NCBI GenBank assembly: GCA_024639555.1
Contig: JAHEID010000004.1
Coordinates: 1 to 39,892 of the forward strand
DNA from: Deltaproteobacteria bacterium
Lineage (GTDB): Bacteria; Desulfobacterota; Desulfobulbia; Desulfobulbales; BM004
DNA: 39,892 bases
Direction of reading: 5' to 3'
The notes under the pieces were generated by a model. It ran no database searches, was not told where the DNA came from, and saw only the letters and a program-made list of their open reading frames with translations. The stretch's first letter is position 1. Each line of letters starts with the position of its first letter. Positions 9,538 through 18,758 of this stretch are shown here, piece after piece. A program made the position numbers and the translations under genes.

Positions 9538-9604
9538 GGTATTACGTCTGAAATCTAAAAAATCTATAGGCCCCGTTGATGACTGAAAGTTTATTGTATG
9601 ATCA

Positions 9605-10150
9605 TCAACTCTTGGGGACGACAAACATGACCATTTGCCTCCCCTCCATTGTGGGCTGCTGTACAATTGTTGCCTCTTCACCGAGTGCCTCGGCAATCTT
9701 GTTCAGCACTTCAACACCCTGGCTCTGGGCATAGACTATTTCTCTTCCCCTGAAGCGCAGGGTAATTTTCACCTTGTTTTTATTTGCCAGGAACTTCTTA
9801 ATATTTTTAATCTTGAAATTCAGGTCGTGCTCTTCTGTCTTGGGTCTGAATTTTACTTCCTTGACCTCAACAACTGTCTGCCTCTTTCGTGCTTCGGCCT
9901 GCTTCTTACTCTGCTCATAACGGAATTTGTCATAATTCATTATGCGGCAGACGGGAGGATCAGAAGCGTCAGAAATCTCAACGAGGTCAAGCCCTTCCTC
10001 ATAAGCTTTTTCCAGGGCTTCCCTACTGGACATTAGTCCCAGCTGTGTGCCATCAGCACCGATCAAGCGTACCTGATCGTACCGAATATCTTCATTCAAC
10101 CTGATTTTCAATTCACGTCTGCTGACTGGTTGCCTGCTTTTCCTTTTAAT
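9605..10150 (-). CDS. infC: Translation initiation factor IF-3, ATT start codon
   Basis: ORF track starts at a TTG (10111). An in-frame ATT lies 13 codons upstream at 10150-10148 with GGAGG 6 nt before it; product IKRKSRQPVSRRELKIRLNEDIRYDQVRLIGADGTQLG. Confidence 0.9.
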   Translation of the reverse strand: MKRKSRQPVSRRELKIRLNEDIRYDQVRLIGADGTQLGLMSSREALEKAYEEGLDLVEISDASDPPVCRIMNYDKFRYEQSKKQAEARKRQTVVEVKEVKFRPKTEEHDLNFKIKNIKKFLANKNKVKITLRFRGREIVYAQSQGVEVLNKIAEALGEEATIVQQPTMEGRQMVMFVVPKS

Positions 10151-10209
10151 ACCATACCTCCTTACTTACCTGATTGATAATAACATACAGGCCTGGCGCC
10201 TCTTGCAAT

Positions 10210-12147
10210 TTACCCCAGCGCCGCCGTACACTCTTCCTTGATCTTTGCAGCAAAATCTTTGACAGACATGGGAGGCAGGTTCTTGCCGCTTCTCTCCCGC
10301 ACCGTAACTGTCCCTGATTCAGCTTCGCGATCTCCAATTACCAGCATATATGGAACTTTTGCCAGCTGTGCTTCCCGAATTTTATAATTCAGTTTCTCGT
10401 TCCGCAGATCCTTCTCAATCCTGATACCGGATCGCCGCAGTTCCTGATAGACATCTTCACAGTAACCAGCCTGGGCGTCGGTAATGTTCATGATGCGTGC
10501 CTGCACCGGTGCCAGCCAGATGGGAAAGGCTCCGGCATAGTTTTCTATCAGCACCCCGATGAAGCGCTCTAAAGAGCCCATCAACGCCCTGTGGATCATG
10601 ATCGGCTGATGTTCCCCGCCGTCTTCGCCAATATAGCTTACCTCGAAGCGTTCCGGCAAGTTGAAGTCCACCTGGATGGTGGAGCACTGCCAGGAACGCC
10701 CCAGGACATCCTTAATTTTTATATCAATTTTCGGCCCGTAAAATACCCCTTCCCCTGGGTCAACCTGGTATGCAAGCCCCCTCTTCTCCAGGGCCTGCTC
10801 CAGGGCATCTGTTGCTTTCTGCCAGTGCTCCTCGCTGCCGACATATTTATCAGGCCGGGTTGAGAGGTAAATATCATACTGGTCAAAGCCGAAGGTAGCC
10901 AAAATATTCAAGTTAAGGTCGAGAATATTAAAAATTTCCTCTTCCAACTGGTCGGGCCTGCAAAAAATATGGGCATCATCCTGAGTGAACCCCCTAACGC
11001 GCAAAAGCCCGTGCAGGACCCCTGTTCTTTCATAGCGGTAAACTGTTCCCAGTTCACACCAGCGCAGTGGAAACTCCCGGTAGCTGCGCAACTGTGACTT
11101 GTAGATGGCAATATGAAAGGGACAGTTCATCGGCTTCAACTGGTACTGCACCTCGTCAATGGCCATTGAGGAATACATGTTCTCGCTGTAAAAATCGAGA
11201 TGGCCGCTGGTCTTCCACAGGTCGAGTCTGGCTATATGCGGGGTATAGAGCAATTCATAATCATGCCTGTAGTGCTCTTCCTTCCAGTAATCTTCTATAA
11301 GTCTGCGCAGCAATGCACCCTTTGGCTGCCAGAGGATGAGGCCGGGTCCAACCTGGTCGCTTATGGTAAATAGACCCAGTTCCTTGCCGAGCTTGCGGTG
11401 GTCCCGCTTCTTGGCCTCTTCCAGGTCATTGAGGTATTTCTTCAACCTTTTTTTATGATCAAAGGCTGTACCATACAGACGCTGCAGCATTTGATTGTGC
11501 TCATCGCCACGCCAGTAAGCACCGGCAACCTTGATCAGCTTAAAAACCTGCAGCCAGCTGCTGTTTGGAACATGGGGACCGCGGCACAGGTCCACAAAAT
11601 CACCAAGCTGATACAGGCTTACCGTATCTTCTTCTATCTCCTTGAGAAGTTCAACCTTATACAGCTCGCCCTTCTCTTCAAACAGCGCTATTGCCTCTGC
11701 TTTTGAGACTACCTTTCTTGCAAAGGGGATCCCGCCTTTCACGGTTTCCTGCATCCCGGCTTCTATGGTTTCAAAATCTTCCGGGGTGAATGGGGTTTCC
11801 CGTTCAAAATCATAGTAAAAGCCTTCTTCAATGGCAGGCCCGATGGCAACTTTCACGTTGGGGCCGTAAAGATCCAGGACTGCCTTGGCCATGAGATGCG
11901 CGGTGCTGTGACGCAGGATATCAAGGCCTTCAGCGCTAGAGATTAATACGGGCCGCAGCTCTATTTTTTCCTGGCCCAGGCTGTCGAGCCTTGTTGAAAG
12001 ATCAACCAGAGTATCGCCGACACCAACGGCAACAGTCTGTTTCCGCTGTTTGTTAGAAAGCAGTTCAGCAAGAGCATCAGCTACTGAAGCTTCACCGCCA
12101 AACTTCTTGGCTTCTCCTTCTGGCAATATGACTGTTATCTCAGACAT
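10210..12147 (-). CDS. thrS: Threonyl-tRNA synthetase
   Basis: TGS domain; HSTAHLMAKAV; MNCPFHIAIYKSQLRSYREFPLR; QDDAHIFCRPDQ. Confidence 0.97.
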   Translation of the reverse strand: MSEITVILPEGEAKKFGGEASVADALAELLSNKQRKQTVAVGVGDTLVDLSTRLDSLGQEKIELRPVLISSAEGLDILRHSTAHLMAKAVLDLYGPNVKVAIGPAIEEGFYYDFERETPFTPEDFETIEAGMQETVKGGIPFARKVVSKAEAIALFEEKGELYKVELLKEIEEDTVSLYQLGDFVDLCRGPHVPNSSWLQVFKLIKVAGAYWRGDEHNQMLQRLYGTAFDHKKRLKKYLNDLEEAKKRDHRKLGKELGLFTISDQVGPGLILWQPKGALLRRLIEDYWKEEHYRHDYELLYTPHIARLDLWKTSGHLDFYSENMYSSMAIDEVQYQLKPMNCPFHIAIYKSQLRSYREFPLRWCELGTVYRYERTGVLHGLLRVRGFTQDDAHIFCRPDQLEEEIFNILDLNLNILATFGFDQYDIYLSTRPDKYVGSEEHWQKATDALEQALEKRGLAYQVDPGEGVFYGPKIDIKIKDVLGRSWQCSTIQVDFNLPERFEVSYIGEDGGEHQPIMIHRALMGSLERFIGVLIENYAGAFPIWLAPVQARIMNITDAQAGYCEDVYQELRRSGIRIEKDLRNEKLNYKIREAQLAKVPYMLVIGDREAESGTVTVRERSGKNLPPMSVKDFAAKIKEECTAALG

Positions 12148-12344
12148 TTATTTATCCAAATCATACCGAGTATTGTCTCTCTGTTTTCCGGTCATTGACC
12201 CTTTATTGGAGAGTTGGCCGGGTAACTTGCCCGGCCTTATAAAATCCTGGGCCAGATGCAAGAAGGCTTCGCCAGGTACAAGCCTTTGTGGCAGTCCCAC
12301 CACAGCGAAGCCTACGCTTAATCTCATAACCTGAAAGGCAAATC

Positions 12345-12419
12345 TGGTAGGCGCGGGCGGTTTCGAACCGCCGACTTCTTCCGCGTCAGGGAAGCGCTCT
12401 CCCGCTGAGCTACGCGCCT
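12345..12419 (-). tRNA. tRNA-Val (GAC)
   Basis: AGGCGCGTAGCTCAGCGGGAGAGCGCTTCCCTGACGCGGAAG...GGTTCGAAACC...CGCGCCTACCA; cloverleaf, encoded CCA. Confidence 0.95.
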
Positions 12420-12563
12420 ACATGACCGACCAAATTTACCGGCAATTTCTTCTCAAAAACAAACCGCTTGTTAGAATTTTTATCGACCCAGCTAAAACGG
12501 AAACCAATTACCAGCAATTGCCTTTCCTGTCAAGGAAATATCACTTAAAACATGCAAAATTAA

Positions 12564-13166
12564 TTACTTTGATTCCCGGCGTGTTTCGATAGCTCTGGCC
12601 AGGGTGACTTCGTCAGCGTATTTTATGTCCATTCCCATGGGTATCCCACAGGCAAGCCTTGTTACTTGCACCTGCTCCGTGTGCAGAATCCGGGAAAGAT
12701 AGGCTGCCGTCGCCTCGCCGGGAACCGTTGAACTGGTGGCAATCAATACTTCAGCAATTTTCTCACGCCGGATGCGGTTAACAAGTTCACTTATCTTGAT
12801 CTCATCCGGCCCAATGCCGTCCATTGGAGCCAACACGCCATGGAGGATATGGTAGAGCCCCTGGTAGGCTCCGGTTTTTTCAATGGCTAAAAGGTCATCC
12901 GGTCCCTCCACAACACAGACCACTTCTTTATTGCGGACTGGATCTGAGCAGATTCTGCATGGATCTGTTTCTGAGAAAACAAAGCAACTGGAGCAGAGTT
13001 TGACGGCGGTATGCAGCTCTGCCAGATCGGCGGCGAGGGCCCTGGCTTCCTCGGCAGGACTTCTCATGATATGCAGGGCAAGGCGGCTTGCTGTTTTTTT
13101 ACCGATACCCGGCAGTCTGCTTAAATCCTGGATTAATTTTTCCAGCGCTGGTGGAACGACCTGCAT
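12564..13166 (-). CDS. recR: Recombination mediator protein RecR
   Basis: LSRLPGIGKKTASRLALH; zinc finger; Toprim VCVVEGPDDLLAIEKTGAYQGLYHILHG. Confidence 0.97.
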   Translation of the reverse strand: MQVVPPALEKLIQDLSRLPGIGKKTASRLALHIMRSPAEEARALAADLAELHTAVKLCSSCFVFSETDPCRICSDPVRNKEVVCVVEGPDDLLAIEKTGAYQGLYHILHGVLAPMDGIGPDEIKISELVNRIRREKIAEVLIATSSTVPGEATAAYLSRILHTEQVQVTRLACGIPMGMDIKYADEVTLARAIETRRESK

Positions 13167-13182
13167 TGTCTCTCTCCAGACA

Positions 13183-13491
13183 CTAAAGGATACCCGGAAT
13201 ATTCATGCCGCCGGTGATTTTACGCATTTCTGCCTGGGCCATATCCTGGGCCTTCTTGATGCCTTCATTCACCGCTGAAACAATAAGATCCTGCAGCATT
13301 TCCCGGTCTTCAGGATTGATGACCTCTTTGTCTATCTGCACAGACAAAAGTTCATTCTTGCCATTGAATGTTACAGAAACCATCCCGCCTCCTACGGAAG
13401 CGGTGACCGTCCTGCCGGCCAACTCATTCTGAACCTGGCTCATCTTCTGCTGCATCTGCTGGGCCTGGCGCATTATTTCATTCATATCCAT
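13183..13491 (-). CDS. YbaB/EbfC family nucleoid-associated protein
   Basis: MNEIMRQAQQMQQKMSQVQNELAGRTVTASVGGGMVSVTFNGK; lies between recR and dnaX. Confidence 0.95.
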   Translation of the reverse strand: MDMNEIMRQAQQMQQKMSQVQNELAGRTVTASVGGGMVSVTFNGKNELLSVQIDKEVINPEDREMLQDLIVSAVNEGIKKAQDMAQAEMRKITGGMNIPGIL

Positions 13492-13530
13492 GTTTATAGA
13501 ATCCTGTGTATTTATAATGAGTAAAGTTGT

Positions 13531-13710
13531 AAGTGACTAAAGTTGTAAGTGGCTGTCAGCTGGCAGCTAGTTTATAGTTTCTAGTTCTTAGTTCTCAGTG
13601 TTGAGTTTAAAAGATAAAGATTACGGCAGAAGCACAGCGAGAAAAGATAGTTATTAATTTTGAATAACTCAAAACTCAAAACTTAAAACTCAAAATTGAA
13701 GTTTCCCTAG
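13531..13710. repeat. Low-complexity short tandem repeats
   Basis: taaagttgtaagtgac/taaagttgtaagtggc tandem; ctagtttatagtttctagttcttagttctcagt; aactcaaaactcaaaacttaaaactcaaaatt. Confidence 0.7.
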
Positions 13711-13736
13711 CCCCCTTGAACCCTCAAAACCTTTCA

Positions 13737-15524
13737 TTATCTGCTCCGCGGTCCTGTCCTGATATTTACCACCCTGCCGCCGAGAACTTCGCTGGCCATC
13801 TGTACAAGCGGGTCGTTTGCCAGGGCACGCCGTTCTTCCTGGGGGCCCATGCCATCCTGGTCTGTAATGCCCTGGGAGTCCGCTCCCCGGATCTTGATGC
13901 CTATTTTGAATTCCTTCTGGAAAAAGTCCTGAGAAAATTCAGTGAGAAATTTCATATTCTCCTTGGACTGCAGCATCTTGCAATCAGAAGGGTCATCAAA
14001 TTTCAAGATGAGTTCCGCACCCTCCTCGCGGACTTTGGAACAGAGCCGCAGGGTATGTGCCATCCATTTCTTTCTGTCCATCACATATTCAATGAATTCA
14101 TCCCAGTTTTTACGCACATCCCTGGTTGGAGGCTCGACAGTGTTTTCTGTGGAACCTTTTTCAGTGGCTTGCTGAGAAGGAGCCTCTGCTTCAGCAGGTT
14201 CCTCCTTAACAGGTTCTTCAGCTTTCAGGTTTTTGACAACTTTTTTTTGCTGCTGTCCTGGCTTTTCAGGAATTTCAGTGCTGACTGCTTTTTGTGGCGC
14301 CTCACTTTTTGTTTTCTCTTTGACACTGGGTTTTTGGGCAGGACCCCGGGGAGTTACAGCTTTTTTTATGGATGCAACAACCCCACCTGACTGCATGGTT
14401 TCCAGTTTTCCCAGGAGTTCTGCCACCGGCACCACATTACCCGCCTCGGCGGCCCGGATCAGTGCCATTTCAAAAGCCAGGCGGGGATGGGAAGAATACT
14501 GCATCTCCTCTACACCCTTCAGCAGCATGTTAAAATAAAGCTGCAAACTCTCGGTCGTATGCTGCCCTGCAATTTGGCGCATCTCGGCAAACTCCTGATC
14601 AGGGACATCCAGAAGTTTTTCAGGATTTGCACTGATCCGGCATATTAAAAGTGCCCTGAAATAATAGAGCAGATCATTGGCCAGCCGTTTCAGGTCAACC
14701 CCGTAAGAGGAGGTCTCATCGAGGATTCTGAGGCCGTTGGCAAGATCACTGTTAAATATTGCCGCAGCCATTGAACTTACCACCTGGCTGTCGACCAGGC
14801 CGAGAACCTGGATAACGTCCTCATCGGTTATCTCGTCCCCGCCGAATGAAAAAATCTGGTCCAGCAGGCTGAGCCCATCCCGCACGCTGCCCCCTGCTTC
14901 CCTGACAATAATGTTCAAGGCCCAGTCAGAGATAATGACTTTTTCTTCCTGGGCAATCTTACTGAAAAAAGTAAACAGTTCACTGGATGATACCTTCTGC
15001 AGTTCGTAACGCTGGCAGCGGGAAAGGATGGTTATGGGAATTTTATGCAGTTCCGTGGTGGCAAACATAAAAAATACATGTTCAGGGGGCTCTTCCAGGG
15101 TCTTCAGCAAGGCATTGAAGGCCTCGGTGGTGAGCATATGGACTTCATCGATAATAATAATCTTGTATCTGCTCTTCGTCGGGAAGAAGCGGATATTTTC
15201 CTTGAGCTCCCTGATTTCCTGGATGCCGCGGTTTGAGGCACCGTCGATTTCATGGATATCAATGGCATTGCCGGCTGTTATCTCAGTGCAATGCTCACAT
15301 TTGTTGCACGGGATTTTTGTCGGGCCTCCCTGGCAATTAAGGGCTTTGGCAACCAGCCGGGCAAGGGTCGTCTTGCCTACACCCCTTACACCGCTGAAAA
15401 TGATGGCATGGGGTATACGGTGCCGATCAATACCATTCTGCAGCGTCCGGATAACCGACTGCTGTCCGACAACTTCCTCAAATGTCTGGGGTCGCCACTT
15501 TCTGGCTAAGACTAAATATGACAT
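13737..15524 (-). CDS. dnaX: DNA polymerase III subunit gamma/tau
   Basis: MSYLVLARKWRPQTFEEVVGQQSVIRTLQNGI...HAIIFSGVRGVGKTTLARLVAKALNC; IDEVHMLTTEAFNALLKTLEEPP. Confidence 0.97.
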   Translation of the reverse strand: MSYLVLARKWRPQTFEEVVGQQSVIRTLQNGIDRHRIPHAIIFSGVRGVGKTTLARLVAKALNCQGGPTKIPCNKCEHCTEITAGNAIDIHEIDGASNRGIQEIRELKENIRFFPTKSRYKIIIIDEVHMLTTEAFNALLKTLEEPPEHVFFMFATTELHKIPITILSRCQRYELQKVSSSELFTFFSKIAQEEKVIISDWALNIIVREAGGSVRDGLSLLDQIFSFGGDEITDEDVIQVLGLVDSQVVSSMAAAIFNSDLANGLRILDETSSYGVDLKRLANDLLYYFRALLICRISANPEKLLDVPDQEFAEMRQIAGQHTTESLQLYFNMLLKGVEEMQYSSHPRLAFEMALIRAAEAGNVVPVAELLGKLETMQSGGVVASIKKAVTPRGPAQKPSVKEKTKSEAPQKAVSTEIPEKPGQQQKKVVKNLKAEEPVKEEPAEAEAPSQQATEKGSTENTVEPPTRDVRKNWDEFIEYVMDRKKWMAHTLRLCSKVREEGAELILKFDDPSDCKMLQSKENMKFLTEFSQDFFQKEFKIGIKIRGADSQGITDQDGMGPQEERRALANDPLVQMASEVLGGRVVNIRTGPRSR

Positions 15525-15637
15525 GATCCTGAATCCGTGACTTAACTTGCGACAAATTATATTTAACTTTTTGTCTTATAACGATTTTTTCAGCAAATTC
15601 AAACCCGATATATTCACTAAAAAGAGCAGGATTTTAA

Positions 15638-15650
15638 AGCCCTTCGGGGC
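15638..15650 (-). terminator. Hairpin with GCCC-CGAA-GGGC, terminator-like
   Basis: Minus strand GCCCCGAAGGGCTTTAAAATCC; short stem with GNRA-type loop and modest T-run. Confidence 0.3.
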
Positions 15651-15774
15651 AGCCGAAAGCACCTCGTCTTTGGCGTCATCGCCCGCCCAACATAAATTAT
15701 TATAGTAGAACGGGCTCTTCCTGAAATCCGAATCACTCTCGGTAGCTCACGGATTCAGGATAATCTCGAAAAAA

Positions 15775-15877
15775 GGATAGCCAGGTATTCTGCAACACAC
15801 AAAGTTTCTCACTACCGTTGCTTCCTTCCGGATCTGGCGGGGTTCGCGAGTCTTTGTTGCGCAGAACCTGGCTATCA
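15775..15877 (-). ncRNA. ffs: Bacterial signal recognition particle RNA (4.5S-type)
   Basis: Minus strand GATAGCCAGGTTCTGCGCAAC...CCGCCAGATCCGGAAGGAAGCAACGGTAG...GTTGCAGAATACCTGGCTATCC then TTTTTT; conserved SRP apical motif and long closing stem. Confidence 0.95.
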
Positions 15878-15899
15878 CACTTAAGACTTCCTTAAAGAA

Positions 15900-15985
15900 T
15901 GGCGGAGAGGGTGAGATTCGAACTCACGGTACTTGCGTACACACGCGTTCCAGGCGTGCACCTTAAGCCACTCGGTCACCTCTCC
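15900..15985 (-). tRNA. tRNA-Ser (GGA)
   Basis: GGAGAGGTGACCGAGTGGCTTAAGGTGCACGCCTGGAACGCGTG...GAGTTCGAATCTC...CCTCTCCGCCA with long variable arm. Confidence 0.95.
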
Positions 15986-16128
15986 ACTCACCCTGGTTAT
16001 TCTCGCCGCTGGTTAATACTCTTTTCGTAAAAAATATACAAACAAAAAACAAAGACTAATTTTTCAATTTAACCATTTCCATTGGTAATTTCAACATGCC
16101 GGGAAATAGGAAATATTTTGCGGCACAA

Positions 16129-16425
16129 TCACTTATTATCATTGAATCCGCCATCGACTTCAAATTCTTCACTTTCATCCAAAAAAACTATTTTCAGATA
16201 TCTGTCATCACTCAGATGCAGAATGACATCCTCTGTTGTTCCAACAAAATCTGGGATATTAAGCGTATCGCCCCGTTTATCGTTCACGGTGCCATAGATA
16301 TCCGGTTCATCATCATCGGGGCCTTCTTTTTCAATTATAACTTTATAATATATTTTATTATATGATTTATCACCCCATACAATCTTACCCCAACCAGTCA
16401 GTTCCTGTCGTAAATCATCTTCCAT
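16129..16425 (-). CDS. Small acidic hypothetical protein (98 aa)
   Basis: Start reassigned to ATG at 16425 preceded by aaggagg; product MEDDLRQELTGWGKIVWGDKSYNKIYYKVIIEKEG. The longer track ORF runs into tRNA-Ser. Confidence 0.75.
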   Translation of the reverse strand: MEDDLRQELTGWGKIVWGDKSYNKIYYKVIIEKEGPDDDEPDIYGTVNDKRGDTLNIPDFVGTTEDVILHLSDDRYLKIVFLDESEEFEVDGGFNDNK

Positions 16426-16496
16426 TTCAACCTCCTTATTCAGGCAATTTATGGAAAAAACATAAGAGATAACGTTTTGAAATACAATAAAAAAAG

Positions 16497-16590
16497 TGGC
16501 GGAGAGGGTGGGATTCGAACCCACGTGCCGGCTACTAACCGACAACCCGATTTCGAGTCGGGCCCGTTACGACCACTTCGGTACCTCTCC
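16497..16590 (-). tRNA. tRNA-Ser (CGA)
   Basis: GGAGAGGTACCGAAGTGGTCGTAACGGGCCCGACTCGAAATCGGG...GGTTCGAATCCC...CCTCTCCGCCA. Confidence 0.95.
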
Positions 16591-16767
16591 GGTTCAATGA
16601 CCATAAGGTTTCTTAACTGAAATCACAAAAGCTTCATCTTTACAAAGCCATATCACGCAGCGGAGCAGCACCCCTAAAAACGGGGCATAAACTCCGTAAA
16701 GAAGGGAAAAACGATTCGGCTGCCTGTTCTGTTCGATTATAGGCAGACAAAAAAGAACTCATAAAAT

Positions 16768-17247
16768 CTACCCCCTTTTCTTCCTGAAAAACGAGGTTAA
16801 CAGTTCCGCACATTCTTCAGCCAACACTCCGCCTTCAAATTCCAATTGATGATTAAGCTTTCCGTCCCGGCCTATCCGGTACCGGGAAACTACAGCTCCG
16901 GCCTTATGATCCAAAGCACCGAAAACCAGGCGTCCTATACGGGCGTGGACAATGGCTCCGGCACACATGACACACGGTTCAATGGTGACATACAGGGTTG
17001 TGTTGAGCAGCCTGTAGTTATCAAGCTTCTGCCCTGCTGCCCGCAGTGCTACTATTTCAGCATGTCCGGCCGGGTCACGGTCAACAATGGACCTGTTGCC
17101 TGCGGATGCAAGTACTGTGCCTGTTTCATCAATTATAACGGCACCAACAGGCACCTCGCCGAGCTCCCCGGCTTTACGTGCTTCCTGCAGGGCAAGTCGC
17201 ATAAAGTAAAGATCCGTTTCTGCTGTTTCTTTTTGGATGTCTTCCAT
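16768..17247 (-). CDS. tadA: tRNA-specific adenosine deaminase
   Basis: GHAEIVALRAA and EPCVMCAGAIVHARIGRLVFGALDHKAGAV zinc deaminase motifs. Confidence 0.93.
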   Translation of the reverse strand: MEDIQKETAETDLYFMRLALQEARKAGELGEVPVGAVIIDETGTVLASAGNRSIVDRDPAGHAEIVALRAAGQKLDNYRLLNTTLYVTIEPCVMCAGAIVHARIGRLVFGALDHKAGAVVSRYRIGRDGKLNHQLEFEGGVLAEECAELLTSFFRKKRG

Positions 17248-17420
17248 AGCGATATATTGAGCATGAACCTTATCAACAGTTATAAACTGTTCAGGCTGTT
17301 TACCTTCTTCAATAACTCATTTTTGTATCTTTTCACCATCATAGAGTAGATTATTTTATTAGCCTGTACTATTATAATCAATATACTACCATAATATACT
17401 TACTACTAAGGAGGTTACTC

Positions 17421-17582
17421 ATGGACAAATATGTATGTACAGTATGCGGATATATCTACGATCCGGCTTTGGGAGACCCTGAAAGCGGCATTGCAGCTGG
17501 AACTGCATTTGAAGATCTGCCTGACGACTGGGTCTGCCCGGTTTGCGGAGCGGATAAGGGTCAGTTTGAACTTGAGGCATAG
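17421..17582 (+). CDS. Rubredoxin (53 aa; absent from the ORF track)
   Basis: [53 protein letters not shown]; two CxxC knuckles; aaggagg SD. Confidence 0.97.
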   Translation: MDKYVCTVCGYIYDPALGDPESGIAAGTAFEDLPDDWVCPVCGADKGQFELEA

Positions 17583-18758
17583 GTGAAAAAATATCTCATT
17601 TTAGGCAACGGGGTCGCCGGAACCACCGCTGCTGAGAATATCCGCCGGAATGACGCGACAGGGGAGATAACCATTGTTACTGATGAGGATCTCCCCTTCT
17701 ATTACAGAGTCAGGCTGCCTGATTATCTTGGAGGCGTTGTCGCAGAATCCCAACTAATAGCCAAAAAGAAAGCATGGTATGACGAGAAAAAAATCCTGTT
17801 AAAACTTAATAGCAGAGTAAGCGAAGCTGATACGGACGCAAAACAAGTTATGGCTGCTCATGGAGTGACTCTCAGCTATGACAGGCTGCTGCTGGCCAAT
17901 GGCAGCCACCCTTTTATTCCACCGATCAAAGGCTCTGACATGCAGGGAGTCTTTGCCATCCACACCGTACATGATGTCAGACAAATCGCGCAGGCCGTTG
18001 AAAAAATAAACAATGTAGTTCTTATCGGAGGTGGCCTGCTCGGCCTTGAAGCAGCCAACGCACTTCACAAGCTTGGGAAAAGCATAACCGTAATTGAATT
18101 CTTTCCCCGTCTGCTGCCACGCCAGCTTGATACTGAAGGGGCGGCAAGGCTCCAGCATTTTTTTGAAAACATGAACTTCACTTTCAGATTGGGGACAACT
18201 ACCAGGGAAATTACCGGTGATGACAAGGTGGAGCAGGTTATCCTGGAAAATGGCGATGTCCTGCCAACAGAGATGGTGATAATTTCAGCAGGTGTGAGGC
18301 CCAACCTGGAACTGGCCAAAATGCTTGGCCTGAAAACGGGCAAGGGCATTATTGTCGATGAATTTATGCAGACGAGTCAGACAGACATTTTTGCAGCTGG
18401 TGATGTCATTGAATTTGAGGAAAGAACCTACGGCATCTGGCCCGCAGCCATGGAACAGGGAAAAATTGCCGGCATAAATATTTCAGGAGGCAAAGCGGCC
18501 TATGCAGGGACAACGCTGTCAAATATCCTGAAAGTGGCTGGCATTGATCTTGCCTCAGCCGGGGAAATCGATGAGGAAAACAGGTTCGAGTCAAAGATTG
18601 TGGCATCTGCAGGCATTTACAAAAAAGTAGTCATCGACAACGGCAAGGTAATCGGCTGCATCATGCTTGGTGACAGAAAAAATTTCAACCGCATCAACAA
18701 GGCCATCACTTCCGGGGAAGACATCATCAACGAGCTTGATGCCCTGCTCAACGGTTGA
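17583..18758 (+). CDS. NAD(P)/FAD-dependent oxidoreductase, NADH:rubredoxin oxidoreductase-like
   Basis: GTG start directly after rubredoxin stop; LILGNGVAGTTAAENIRR; VVLIGGGLLGLEAANALHKLGKSITVIE; IFAAGDVIEF. Confidence 0.85.
   Translation: MKKYLILGNGVAGTTAAENIRRNDATGEITIVTDEDLPFYYRVRLPDYLGGVVAESQLIAKKKAWYDEKKILLKLNSRVSEADTDAKQVMAAHGVTLSYDRLLLANGSHPFIPPIKGSDMQGVFAIHTVHDVRQIAQAVEKINNVVLIGGGLLGLEAANALHKLGKSITVIEFFPRLLPRQLDTEGAARLQHFFENMNFTFRLGTTTREITGDDKVEQVILENGDVLPTEMVIISAGVRPNLELAKMLGLKTGKGIIVDEFMQTSQTDIFAAGDVIEFEERTYGIWPAAMEQGKIAGINISGGKAAYAGTTLSNILKVAGIDLASAGEIDEENRFESKIVASAGIYKKVVIDNGKVIGCIMLGDRKNFNRINKAITSGEDIINELDALLNG

Noticed and set aside
16426-16545. N-terminal 40 aa of ORF 16129-16545 (-)
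   Set aside because: Overlaps tRNA-Ser(CGA); an internal ATG at 16425 with a strong SD is the likely start.
17348-17378. Sigma70 promoter before rubredoxin (TATAAT at 17373)
   Set aside because: A perfect -10 lies in very AT-rich sequence, but no convincing -35; chance match cannot be excluded.
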